A stretch of DNA of 64,000 nucleotides. Origin: Pedobacter chinensis. GTDB taxonomy: Bacteria > Bacteroidota > Bacteroidia > Sphingobacteriales > Sphingobacteriaceae. The first letter of the stretch is position 1. Each line of letters begins with the position of its first letter. This document shows positions 47,936-56,350 of the stretch, piece after piece. Below the pieces are notes generated by a model. It saw nothing but the letters and a program-made list of their open reading frames with translations, did not search any database and was not told the origin of the DNA. A program made the translations under genes and the position numbers. Location of the stretch: contig NZ_QPKV01000002.1 in assembly GCF_003339865.1 (NCBI RefSeq), positions 1-64,000 on the forward strand, read 5' to 3'.

Positions 47936-48661
47936 TTGAATAAAATAAAAATATCGGCTGTTGCTTATACCAACACCAAAGCTTTTATATACGGATTAGA
48001 ACATTCGGATATTATTAATAAAATAGATTTAAGTTTAGATATTCCATCAGATTGCGCTGCTAAAGTAATCAGTGGTCAGGTAGATATTGGTTTAATGCCT
48101 GTTGCTGCAATTCCTTTGGTTTCTAATGCAAATATTGTGGCCGATTATTGCATTGGTAGTGATGGTGCGGTAAATTCGGTTTTCATTTTTAGTGATGTTC
48201 CGGTTGAAAAAATTAAAACTTTAAGATTGGATGGACACTCAAGAACTTCAAACAATCTTGCTAAAGTATTGTTGAAATTTTACTGGAAGCAGGAAGTAGA
48301 ATTTACAACAGATCCAATTGTGAAAACGGATGCTATTGTATTAATTGGCGACAGAACTTTCGGTAAAAAAAATAATTTTGCTTTCGCTTACGATATGGGC
48401 GAAGAATGGAAAAAATTTACCGGATTACCTTTTATGTACGCGGCCTGGGTAGCCAATAAAGAAATTGATCAGGCCTTTAAAGATGAATTTAATGCTGCTT
48501 TAAAATTTGGGCTTGAGCATAGAAAGGAAGTTTTAAAAGAACTGCCTAAAACTGAAAACTTTGATTTAGAAGATTACTTATATCACAAACTTCAGTTTGA
48601 CGTTACAGAAGATCGAAAAAAAGCCTTGAATATGTTTTTGGGATATATTGAGGAGTTGTAA
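47936..48661 (+). CDS. mqnA: Chorismate dehydratase MqnA
   Basis: The 241-residue protein has the periplasmic-binding-protein-like MqnA fold: KISAVAYTNTKAFIYGL at the start, DIGLMPVAAIPLV near residue 55, SRTSNNLAKVLLKFYW and GDRTFGKKNNFAFAYDMG later. MqnA removes water from chorismate to give 3-enolpyruvylbenzoate, the first step of the futalosine route. The start is a TTG at 47936, three bases after an apparent target-site duplication; no in-frame ATG is available. It completes the mqnE-phosphatase-mqnA group. Confidence 0.93.
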   Translation: MNKIKISAVAYTNTKAFIYGLEHSDIINKIDLSLDIPSDCAAKVISGQVDIGLMPVAAIPLVSNANIVADYCIGSDGAVNSVFIFSDVPVEKIKTLRLDGHSRTSNNLAKVLLKFYWKQEVEFTTDPIVKTDAIVLIGDRTFGKKNNFAFAYDMGEEWKKFTGLPFMYAAWVANKEIDQAFKDEFNAALKFGLEHRKEVLKELPKTENFDLEDYLYHKLQFDVTEDRKKALNMFLGYIEEL

Positions 48662-48718
48662 GTAGAATAGCTTTTTACCAATTCTAATCTTAAATTAGCA
48701 TAAAATCTATATGCAATA

Positions 48719-49495
48719 ATGCTTAATGAACTGAAGATTATACCTGTCGAATTACTTGAAAATTATTGTTTACAAGTCGATAATGATTTGCAATTAAAAT
48801 TCGAAAATCTACAGGATGCAGAAATTTCAACAAGTGAGTTTAGTTTTTATACATCTGTTTCTTCCGTTTATTCAAGTAAAATTGAGGGAGAAGACATTGA
48901 ACTAGATTCTTATATTAAGCATAAAAGATTTGGAATAGAGTTCTTACCAGATTATACCAAGAAAATAGATGATTTATACTTTGCTTACGATTTTGCAAAA
49001 GCAAATTTGCTGAATGCCGATAACCTTGCTAATGCCTATGAGTTTTTAAGCAAACACATTGTAGCTAAAAACTATCAAGGTAAACTTAGAAGCAGCAACA
49101 TGTATGTTTCTACACCTGATGGACGTATTGAATATTTTGCAATTTCTCCTTTCAAACTTCAGAAGGAAATGGAAAAGCTATATTATGATTTAACTATTTT
49201 GTTGTCTGCAAAACTGAATATTAATGAGGTTTTCTTTTTTGCCTCTATGATTCATTTGGTTTTTGTGAAAATACATCCTTTTAATGATGGAAATGGCAGA
49301 ACGGGGAGATTGCTTGAAAAATGGTTTCTGGCTCAAAAGCTAGGAGAAAATGCCTGGTTCATAGAATCTGAAAAGATGTATTACGAAAATCATCAAAAGT
49401 ATTATGAGAACTTAAGAATTTTAGGCTTAGAGTATGAGGAACTCGATTATAAAAAAGCAATGCCATTTCTATTAATGCTACCTAATAGTTTATAG
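48719..49495 (+). CDS. Fic family protein (AMP-transferase type) with inhibitory motif
   Basis: The 258-residue protein has the Fic motif HPFNDGNGRTGRLLEKW near residue 186, with every catalytic residue (H, D/N, G, N, G, R) present. The N-terminal SSVYSSKIEGEDIELDSY near residue 50 fits the self-inhibitory helix consensus (S/T)xxxE(G/N). Such enzymes transfer AMP or related groups to proteins, often in a toxin-like way restrained by the inhibitory glutamate. The gene is alone, with no separate antitoxin, consistent with the built-in inhibitor. The target is unknown. Confidence 0.92.
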   Translation: MLNELKIIPVELLENYCLQVDNDLQLKFENLQDAEISTSEFSFYTSVSSVYSSKIEGEDIELDSYIKHKRFGIEFLPDYTKKIDDLYFAYDFAKANLLNADNLANAYEFLSKHIVAKNYQGKLRSSNMYVSTPDGRIEYFAISPFKLQKEMEKLYYDLTILLSAKLNINEVFFFASMIHLVFVKIHPFNDGNGRTGRLLEKWFLAQKLGENAWFIESEKMYYENHQKYYENLRILGLEYEELDYKKAMPFLLMLPNSL

Positions 49496-50110
49496 CTTTT
49501 TGGGGATAGCTCAAATCAAATTACCTCTTTTACGCTAATTGTTACCATTCTGTGGCATAATTTTTCATAAAAAATAATATAAATCATGTATTCTGCGAAC
49601 TACAACTGAAGATCTAAGGTAACCTTTGTTAAGATTCACGTCATTGTGAGCTGAAGAAAAGGTATGTGTGTTGGAGTGAAGCAATCTTTCAAATACTCTT
49701 CATTACCTAAAACAAAGCTTTAAGGTTTTCGCCTGCGCGGAAATGACGCCAGTGTACTATGTTCCTTGCGTAAAACAAATCCCCGTTACGCATTCTCAAG
49801 CCCAAGAAATTGATGGAAAGAAAAAACGTTAAGCTTTTGCAGAAAATTAATGTTATGCTGCTTAAAGCGATGCATTTTCGCGATTTTCATCGTTAAGAGT
49901 CATCAGTTATTTTCCCGCAGATGCCGCTGATTACGCAGATAAAAATATAAAAATAAAATATGCATAATTCTCTTAAATCTGCGGGATATTTCTTTAAAAA
50001 CTCGAATTAAATCGAAAATTCAAGTCAGTGCTAATCGGTAAGGGATTTACTTCGTAGCTGCTTCGCGGTCTTCGCCGCGCTCAAAAATGACAATGAACGT
50101 TATTGATCGT
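49496..50110. other. Gene-free gap rich in dispersed repeats
   Basis: No gene is supported in this 615-bp gap. It contains a CACGTCATTGTGAGC element (about 49637), AAAGCTTTAAGGTTTTCGCC (about 49722) related to the reverse complement of a piece at about 35970, a TCCCGCAGAT / ATCTGCGGGA inverted repeat (49913-49922 and 49977-49986), and a minus-strand copy of the GAAGCAGCTACGAAGTAAAT repeat at 50044-50090. Confidence 0.7.
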
Positions 50111-50425
50111 CTAATAACTCTTCATTTTTCCCGCCACAGTTTCCAGTGTACTTTTTAATTTCGTCAAAGCACCAGTAATAGCCAAATCATAATTATTCCC
50201 TACGTTAGTAACCGCTATGGGTTCCTTTCCTGAAATTCTGGCCTCTAATAAACAACGTTTGTCTTCCAAACCATCTTTGCTGCCATTTTCGTCAGATAAA
50301 TGAACTTCCAATCTTGTTATCAAATCGCTGAATCGGCTTAAGGCCTCTGTAATTTGAGTTTGTATTTTGTCTTCGTATTCCTGGTGTATCGTTAAATTCT
50401 TGTCGGTATTCAGTTGAATCGTCAT
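50111..50425 (-). CDS. hpf: Ribosome hibernation promoting factor, HPF/RaiA family
   Basis: The 104-residue protein has the short HPF/YfiA fold: MTIQLNTDKNLTIHQEYEDK at the start, a central ISDLITRLEVHLSDENG-like strand, KRCLLEARISGKEPIAVTN and a final helix TKLKSTLETVAGKM. It probably binds ribosomes in slow growth and stabilises inactive particles. It lacks the C-terminal extension of long HPF. Conservation of the basic rRNA-contact surface is weaker than in E. coli HPF, so specialised function is possible. It is divergent from mutS. Confidence 0.83.
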   Translation of the reverse strand: MTIQLNTDKNLTIHQEYEDKIQTQITEALSRFSDLITRLEVHLSDENGSKDGLEDKRCLLEARISGKEPIAVTNVGNNYDLAITGALTKLKSTLETVAGKMKSY

Positions 50426-50606
50426 AGTAAAAATATTAGTTATATAAGACTAACAGCCAGAATCAAGAAACGTTTTGAAATAGTGAAATAAACCGTTCGT
50501 TTGGACACCTTAACAGACTTTCATCCTAAACCTGATAGGAGCGGGCACGGAGTGTAACGAAGTAAAGCGGATAGCAGGGCGGTATAATCCTAAAAGTACA
50601 GAACCT

Positions 50607-50813
50607 TTCATTTTCAAATTATGGGTTAACTGTTTAATTGTATAAAGTGATTAATTGTTTGATCCTCACTTGACATTCATTTTCAAATTAAGGTTAACTG
50701 TTTAATTGTATAAAGTGGTTAATCGTTTGAATCCTCGCCTGACATTCATTTTCAAATTAAGGTTAACTGTTTAATTGTATAAAGTGGTTAATTGTTTGAT
50801 CCTCACTTAACCA
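50607..50813. repeat. Tandem array, 69-bp unit, three copies
   Basis: TTCATTTTCAAATT begins at 50607, 50676 and 50745, an exact 69-bp period. Each unit has GGTTAACTGTTTAATTG, TATAAAGTGGTTAAT and GTTTGATCCTC. The GGTTAA(T/C)TGTTT phrase is also found in the 93-bp array. It fills most of the gap between hpf and mutS; upstream, 50426-50606 contains only a stray GAGCGGGCACGGAGTGTAACGAAG segment. Confidence 0.93.
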
Positions 50814-50908
50814 ATTAAACAAACTAACAATCTTTCAACTTTTCAACAAAACAGCCATAGAATGCGTAATCATGCTATCTTTATAGCTTTTGCAAATTAA
50901 CTTAAATT

Positions 50909-53521
50909 TTGGCTAAAGATACGAATAAAGAAACCCCGTTAATGCAGCAATACAACGCGATCAAAGCGAAGTACCCGGGTGCACTTTTACTTTTTAGGGT
51001 TGGAGATTTTTACGAAACCTTTGGCGAAGATGCCATTAAAACCGCACAAATTTTAGGCATCGTTTTAACCAGGCGCGGTACTGGTCCGAACGGTGGCGCT
51101 TTGGAACTGGCTGGTTTTCCTCATCACTCTTTGGATAACTATTTATCCAAATTGGTTCGGGCAGGGCAGCGTGTAGCCATTTGTGATCAGCTCGAAGACC
51201 CAAAAACCACTAAAACCATCGTTAAACGTGGTGTAACTGAACTCGTTACTCCAGGTGTAGCTTATGGCGACAATATTGTAAATCAAAAATCGAACAATTA
51301 CCTGGCATCGGTTTTCTTTGATAAAACACAAATAGGCATCTCGTTTTTGGATATTTCTACAGGCGAATTTTTGATTGCCCAGGGAAACAGCGATTATATA
51401 GATAAGCTTTTGCAGGGTTTTAAACCCACAGAAGTGATTTTTCAGAAATCCAAGCGACAGACTTTTATAGAACAATTTGGAGATCGGTTTTACACTTTTG
51501 GTTTAGATGAATGGCCTTACACATCAGATTATGCTGAAGAAACTTTAACGAAACATTTCGATGTAACATCTTTAAAAGGTTTCGGAATTGAGCGGTTGCA
51601 AAGCGGAATCATCGCTGCTGGCGTTGTTTTGCATTATTTAGGTGAAACAGAACACCGTAATTTGCAGCACATTACTTCCATTAGCAGAATTGAAGAAGAC
51701 CGGTACATGTGGTTAGATCGGTTCACAATTCGCAATTTGGAACTGGTAAATTCTGCCAATGATAATGCTGTCACGTTATTCGATATTTTAGATCATACCT
51801 GCACACCAATGGGCGCCAGGTTACTGCAAAAGTGGATTATTATGCCACTCAAAGAGCTGAAACCCATTGAAGAACGCCTGGGTATGGTTGATTTCTTTGT
51901 GAAAAATGAAGAATTGCAACAAGAATTTTTAACTCATATTAAACAAATTGGCGATTTAGAAAGGCTAATTTCTAAAGTTGGTTTACAACGCGTTGGCCCC
52001 AGAGAATTGGTGGCATTGAAAAGAGCATTAACGCATATCGAGGCCGTTAAAAACCTGGCAGCAAATTCTAAAAATCAGTTCCTGATTAAAATTGCCGATC
52101 AATTAAATCCTTGTTTAGCCATTCGTGAGAGAATTGAAAGAGAACTTCAACCAGAGCCACCAGCTTTGTTGGTTAAAGGAAACGTGATTGCCGATGGTAT
52201 TGATGAAGAACTTGACCGCTTACGTAAAATTGCTTTTGGTGGCAAGGATTATCTGGTTCAGATTCAGAAACGTGAGGCTGAAGCAACTGGAATACCCTCC
52301 TTAAAAATTGCCTTTAATAATGTGTTTGGCTATTATCTGGAGGTTACCCACACCCATAAAGATAAAGTTCCGGAAGGTTGGATTCGTAAACAAACTTTAG
52401 TGAATGCAGAACGGTACATCACACCTGAGCTTAAAGAATACGAAGACCAGATTTTAGGAGCTGAAGAAAAAATACAAGCTATTGAAGTTCGTTTGTATAA
52501 CGAATTGATGTATGAAACTGCAAGTTATATTAAACCGATTCAGCTTGATTCATTTTTGATTGCACAACTGGATTGTTTATTGTGTTTCGCCCAATTAGCT
52601 GAAAAAAATCACTACACTAAACCTACAGTTAATAAAGATAAGATACTGGATATTAAAGGTGGTCGTCATCCGGTTATTGAAAAGCAATTGCCAGTTGGGC
52701 AAGAATACATTACAAATGATGTTTTCCTGGATACCGACAGCCAGCAAATCATTATGATTACCGGGCCAAACATGGCCGGTAAATCGGCCATTTTAAGGCA
52801 AACAGCGCTAATCGTTTTAATGGCACAGATGGGAAGTTTTGTCCCTGCGAAAGCTGCAGATGTAGGCTTGGTGGATAAAATTTTTACTCGTGTTGGTGCA
52901 TCTGATAACATCTCGTCAGGCGAAAGTACATTTATGGTAGAAATGAACGAAACGGCTAGTATTTTAAATAATATTTCTGATAATAGTTTGATTTTGCTGG
53001 ATGAAATAGGTCGTGGAACAAGTACTTACGATGGTATTTCTATTGCCTGGGCTATCGCAGAGTTTTTACATCAACACCCAACGTCTCGTCCGAAAACCTT
53101 GTTTGCAACACATTATCATGAGTTGAATGAGCTGGCCAACACGATGCCCCGTATCAAAAACTTCAATGTTTCTGTTAAGGAAATGACTAATAAAGTTATT
53201 TTTTTAAGGAAACTCGTTCCTGGTGGAAGCGAACACAGTTTTGGTATTCACGTAGCTAAAATGGCTGGAATGCCACCTAAATTAATCGGCAGAGCGAATG
53301 AAATTTTGAAAAAACTGGAAATTGACAGAACCGAAGGGCAAAGTATTAAAGACAGTATTAAAAAAGTGCAGAATCAGGCTTATCAGTTACAAATGTTTGC
53401 TATTGATGATCCCGTTTTAGTTAAGATTCGGGATACATTGAATAACCTGGATGTAAATGCATTAACGCCAGTTGAAGCTTTACTCAAATTGGATGAAATA
53501 CAGCGATTGATAAAGAATTAA
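50909..53521 (+). CDS. mutS: DNA mismatch repair protein MutS
   Basis: The 870-residue protein recognises mismatches. The mismatch-reading motif is [14 protein letters not shown] near residue 28 and the ATPase has [16 protein letters not shown] near 614, [26 protein letters not shown] and FATHYHEL. Length matches MutS (853 in E. coli). The start is a TTG at 50909; the next ATG (50942) would delete the conserved [13 protein letters not shown] beginning, so the TTG is preferred. It follows the 69-bp array. The next gene downstream is an NlpC/P60 lipoprotein. Confidence 0.97.
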   Translation: MAKDTNKETPLMQQYNAIKAKYPGALLLFRVGDFYETFGEDAIKTAQILGIVLTRRGTGPNGGALELAGFPHHSLDNYLSKLVRAGQRVAICDQLEDPKTTKTIVKRGVTELVTPGVAYGDNIVNQKSNNYLASVFFDKTQIGISFLDISTGEFLIAQGNSDYIDKLLQGFKPTEVIFQKSKRQTFIEQFGDRFYTFGLDEWPYTSDYAEETLTKHFDVTSLKGFGIERLQSGIIAAGVVLHYLGETEHRNLQHITSISRIEEDRYMWLDRFTIRNLELVNSANDNAVTLFDILDHTCTPMGARLLQKWIIMPLKELKPIEERLGMVDFFVKNEELQQEFLTHIKQIGDLERLISKVGLQRVGPRELVALKRALTHIEAVKNLAANSKNQFLIKIADQLNPCLAIRERIERELQPEPPALLVKGNVIADGIDEELDRLRKIAFGGKDYLVQIQKREAEATGIPSLKIAFNNVFGYYLEVTHTHKDKVPEGWIRKQTLVNAERYITPELKEYEDQILGAEEKIQAIEVRLYNELMYETASYIKPIQLDSFLIAQLDCLLCFAQLAEKNHYTKPTVNKDKILDIKGGRHPVIEKQLPVGQEYITNDVFLDTDSQQIIMITGPNMAGKSAILRQTALIVLMAQMGSFVPAKAADVGLVDKIFTRVGASDNISSGESTFMVEMNETASILNNISDNSLILLDEIGRGTSTYDGISIAWAIAEFLHQHPTSRPKTLFATHYHELNELANTMPRIKNFNVSVKEMTNKVIFLRKLVPGGSEHSFGIHVAKMAGMPPKLIGRANEILKKLEIDRTEGQSIKDSIKKVQNQAYQLQMFAIDDPVLVKIRDTLNNLDVNALTPVEALLKLDEIQRLIKN

Positions 53522-53575
53522 AATAGGTTTAAGGCCTAAGGTTTTAAATCCTATGCCTTGACCTCATGTTTTGCT

Positions 53576-54082
53576 ATGGAAAGAACCCTAAACCTTAAAT
53601 TTTACACCCTTTGCCTAATAGCAATTTTGCTATTCCTATCTTCTTGTGGAAGTCGAAAATATACTGTTAGAAGTGATACCAAAGCGGCAAAAGCCGCAGA
53701 TGCAATGGCGAATTTAAAAAGCAAACAGCTTTATAAATTTATTACAGATTGGGTTGGCGTAAAGTATCGTTTTGGTGGTTTGGATAAAAATGGGATAGAT
53801 TGCTCAGGTTTTGCTTTTTTATTACAGAAAGAAATTTATGGGGTTACACTTCCAAGAATTTCCCGCGATCAGGCAAATGTGGTTAAACGTAAAAGTATTG
53901 ATCATTTAAAGGAGGGCGATCTCGTTTTCTTTTCTTTCGGCGGAAATGACATTGATCATGTCGGAGTTTACCTTAATAATGGTTTTTTTGTACATGCAAG
54001 TACAAACAGAGGTGTGATTGTAGATGATTTGAACCTGCCCGCATACCAAAACGTATTAGTAAAATCGGGTTCAGTAAATTAA
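53576..54082 (+). CDS. NlpC/P60 (C40) peptidase lipoprotein
   Basis: Starting at the ATG at 53576, the 168-residue product has a lipoprotein signal ending FLSSC (cysteine near 23). The NlpC/P60 domain shows the catalytic cysteine in GIDCSGFAFLL, a histidine in DIDHVGVYLNNG and the third residue in FFVHASTNRGV. It should cut peptide bonds of peptidoglycan stems in the periplasm, most likely from the outer-membrane inner leaflet. It lies 54 nt after mutS and is followed by two hairpins. Confidence 0.93.
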   Translation: MERTLNLKFYTLCLIAILLFLSSCGSRKYTVRSDTKAAKAADAMANLKSKQLYKFITDWVGVKYRFGGLDKNGIDCSGFAFLLQKEIYGVTLPRISRDQANVVKRKSIDHLKEGDLVFFSFGGNDIDHVGVYLNNGFFVHASTNRGVIVDDLNLPAYQNVLVKSGSVN

Positions 54083-54084
54083 AT

Positions 54085-54106
54085 TCCGGTTTTTTAAAAA
54101 AGCCGG
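54085..54106 (+). other. AT-rich hairpin after the C40 peptidase gene
   Basis: TTCCGGTTTTTT and AAAAAAGCCGGA fold into a stem directly after the stop codon. It may be a first, weak transcript end or a stabilising stem. Confidence 0.5.
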
Positions 54107-54122
54107 ATAGTATAAAAAACTT

Positions 54123-54150
54123 AAGGCTACCCATCGCGGATAGCCTTTTG
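54123..54150 (+). terminator. Rho-independent terminator after the C40 peptidase gene
   Basis: AAGGCTA (54123-54129) pairs with TAGCCTT (54141-54147), with additional CC/GG pairs inside, and is followed by TTG. The T-run is short. Confidence 0.65.
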
Positions 54151-54235
54151 CTAACAACAAAACAAATATAAGATAACCAAATCTTTCCTGATCTGAGCAG
54201 AAATCAGGATTTAAGTGCCATGAGAATACACTTAG

Positions 54236-54308
54236 CGGCCTAGTAGTGGATTCGAACCACTGTGCAAAAGTTTATGAAACTTCAACCTTCCAATCGGTCA
54301 ACTGGCCG
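54236..54308 (-). tRNA. tRNA-like element, CAT anticodon, defective acceptor stem
   Basis: On the minus strand a cloverleaf can be drawn: CGGCCAG acceptor strand, a GACC...GGTT D stem with GG in the loop, the anticodon arm GAAGT-TTCATAA-ACTTT with CAT, a 5-nt variable loop, and a perfect T arm AGTGG-TTCGAAT-CCACT. The 3' strand then reads ACTAGGCCG, so the acceptor pairs only with a bulged A and an extra base, position 26 seems to be missing, and no CCA follows (CTAAG). It is either a pseudo-tRNA or an unusual methionine/isoleucine-type tRNA. Confidence 0.5.
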
Positions 54309-54314
54309 TATATG

Positions 54315-54476
54315 TTAAACAGGTTTTAATGTTAAAAAATCTTTCAGTTCCATGATCTGTTCCTGATTTAAACTATCTTCATTCTTTGAATCTTTCTGAT
54401 CAACAACCTCAATTTTTACAGGATAACTTAGGTTTGGATATTCATCAATAGTGGGGTACTGAAAATAGATTGACAT
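54315..54476 (-). CDS. Small ORF of unknown function next to the tRNA-like element
   Basis: A 53-codon frame runs from ATG at 54476 to TAA at 54315. The peptide starts MSIYFQYPTIDEYPNLSYPV, continues with IEVVDQKDSKNEDSLNQEQ and ends with IMELKDFLTLKPV. Composition is balanced and acidic, unlike chance frames in AT-rich spacers. It lies 6 nt ahead of the tRNA-like element on the same strand, suggesting one transcript. The family is not recognised. No signal or membrane segment is seen. Confidence 0.4.
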   Translation of the reverse strand: MSIYFQYPTIDEYPNLSYPVKIEVVDQKDSKNEDSLNQEQIMELKDFLTLKPV

Positions 54477-54812
54477 GATTTCTACATTTAATTGTTTAAC
54501 ATAATTCTTAGTTATTGATTAATGTTCAGCAAATATATAAATAAGTATATAAAATCTATAGAATTAGTAGTATTTATTTTAGTTTTACTCATAACTTATT
54601 TTAAATCAGTATTTTAATTTTTAAATTTTATATATAAAAGCTATTGTTCAAAAAAAATGAACAAAAAAAAACTATTTTTCATTTTCCATAAAGCATATAA
54701 CGAGTGAAACGGCTAAAGATTAACAAACATTCATTTAAGGCGTTTAAATTGAATTTCTTAAAAGCTAATTATTTTGAGGATATTTGCATTTTCAAACATT
54801 AAAATAGTAAAC
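54477..54812. other. Very AT-rich spacer ahead of the DEAD-box-like gene
   Basis: I see no gene in this 336-bp spacer. It contains long A/T runs, an ATGAACAAAAAA...TTTTTTCAT-like imperfect palindrome around 54657-54690, and the leader of the downstream GTG-start gene. Confidence 0.5.
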
Positions 54813-56108
54813 GTGTCATTAGATAAATTAAAACTAAGCAAACCACTTGTTACAGCCATGACTGATGCAGGATTTTTAACAGCAAAAGAAATCCAGGCGA
54901 AAACCATGTCGCGTATTTTAGGTGGGCAAGATGTTATAGCGGTAGGGCCGGAAGGGGCTGGGAAAACAACAACTTATGTTTTAGCTACTTTAATGAAGTT
55001 AAAGTATGCTTTTGAAGAAGCTCCGCGAGCGCTGATTCTTGTTCCGGATGCAGAACATGTTGATCACGTTTTGGAGCAATTTAAATTATTGAACCGTAAC
55101 AGTACTTTCAGAATTTTAGGAATTGATAGCCGTGGTGTTGTTGAAACGCAGATGAATGAAATTACCGACGGCTGTGATATTATTGTTGCCGTACCGGACA
55201 GAGCGCGGGCTTTATACTTGAAACTGGCATTGAACACTAATAAAATTCAACTGTTCATCGTAGATAATGCTGAATTAATTGTTAAAAAAGGATTACAATT
55301 ACCTGTGGTAGAACTGGCAAATAGTGCATATAAATCACAACATTTGGTGTTTACTGAGGTTTTGCATGAAAAATTAAATCACATGATTTCTCCTTTCATG
55401 AAAGATTCGGCCGCAACAATAGAGGTAGATGAAATCAGTGAACAGCAAGCTGAAGTTTATCAGCAAATGCTATATCAGGTTCCAAATTTTAGAACTAAGC
55501 TAAATTTATTAACTCTATTACTGGATGATAAGGAGGTTTTTGATAAGGTATTGGTTTTTGTGAACACTCGCTTAACCGCTCAAACGGTTTATAAAAATTT
55601 CAATAATAAAACCGAAAGTGAGGTTAGCATTTACCGTCCGTTATTTTTCGATGATTTTGGATTTGACAACATCGATGACTTCAAAGAAGACCCTGAAGCC
55701 CGTGTTTTAATAGTTGCTAATGAAAATTTAGGCGATTTAGATATTCATGGGATTCCATTCATACTTCATTTAGAATTGCCGGAACAAAAAGAAATTTTAA
55801 TACAACGCATTATTAAACATGGGGATGATGATGTAGTTTCGATAACTTTCTCTACTGATATCGAACTGATAGAAGTGAAAAAGATTGAACAGGCAATAGG
55901 GCAAAGAATGGAAATAATGGAATTGCCCGAAGATTTAAAAATTGTTGATGTGGCTCCTAAACCAAAGAAAAAGAAGGTTGAGGATGATGAAGATACTGAA
56001 CGTGGTGCAGCTTTCCATGAAAAGAAAGCTAGCAACTTAAAAAATTATAATTATAGTGCTGGCACGAAAGCCAAAATGACCTATAAAAAGAAAAAGGGAT
56101 TGAGTTAA
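54813..56108 (+). CDS. Degenerate DEAD-box-like protein
   Basis: The GTG at 54813 is chosen (SLDKLKLSKPLVTAM), where Q-motif-like sequence of DEAD-box proteins begins. The 431-residue protein keeps Q (AKEIQAKTM), a Walker A-like VGPEGAGKTTT near residue 45 and FVNTRLTAQ from the second domain. But motif II is VDNAE instead of DEAD, motif III (SAT) is replaced by FTE, and the HRxGRxGR motif is missing (QRIIKHGDDD). The C-terminal tail is lysine-rich (KPKKKKVEDDE, YKKKKG). It probably binds RNA or ribosomes but may not unwind; intact helicase activity is doubtful. Confidence 0.85.
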   Translation: MSLDKLKLSKPLVTAMTDAGFLTAKEIQAKTMSRILGGQDVIAVGPEGAGKTTTYVLATLMKLKYAFEEAPRALILVPDAEHVDHVLEQFKLLNRNSTFRILGIDSRGVVETQMNEITDGCDIIVAVPDRARALYLKLALNTNKIQLFIVDNAELIVKKGLQLPVVELANSAYKSQHLVFTEVLHEKLNHMISPFMKDSAATIEVDEISEQQAEVYQQMLYQVPNFRTKLNLLTLLLDDKEVFDKVLVFVNTRLTAQTVYKNFNNKTESEVSIYRPLFFDDFGFDNIDDFKEDPEARVLIVANENLGDLDIHGIPFILHLELPEQKEILIQRIIKHGDDDVVSITFSTDIELIEVKKIEQAIGQRMEIMELPEDLKIVDVAPKPKKKKVEDDEDTERGAAFHEKKASNLKNYNYSAGTKAKMTYKKKKGLS

Positions 56109-56170
56109 CATTTGGTATGACGCCGTATTAAGATTCCCGCCCAATGTCATGAGTTAAAGAAAAAATAATT

Positions 56171-56220
56171 GTCATTCTGAACGCAGTGAAGACCGCGAAG
56201 CAGCTACGAAGTAAATCCCC
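56171..56220 (+). repeat. Dispersed GAAGCAGCTACGAAGTAAAT repeat
   Basis: GTCATTCTGAACGCAGTGAA followed by GACCGCGAAGCAGCTACGAA and GTAAATCCCC matches the copy at 61977 over about 50 bp and the reverse complement at 50044. It lies in the spacer between convergent genes. Confidence 0.85.
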
Positions 56221-56302
56221 GACCTATAGACATTGTACCCGTTTACTGCTGAATTGTTTTTGTATGTGTTCCTAAAATAAACTCAGAGCAGTGAGCAAAA
56301 TA

Positions 56303-56327
56303 AAAGCCCCGATGAAAATCGGGGCTT
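56303..56327. terminator. Bidirectional terminator between the DEAD-like gene and ompA
   Basis: AAAGCCCCGAT and ATCGGGGCTTT pair perfectly around a 3-nt loop. On the minus strand it is followed by TTTATTTT, fitting the end of the OmpA transcript; on the plus strand the T-run is short. Confidence 0.9.
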
Positions 56328-56350
56328 TGTAATCTTTATAATACTATTGA

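Noticed and set aside
48719..49495. Fic protein as half of a toxin-antitoxin pair
   Set aside because: No small antitoxin gene adjoins it; the inhibitory SSKIEG motif is within the same protein, so it is an intramolecularly controlled Fic enzyme.
54813..56108. Functional DEAD-box RNA helicase
   Set aside because: Motifs II, III and VI are altered or missing, so an active helicase cannot be claimed from the sequence.
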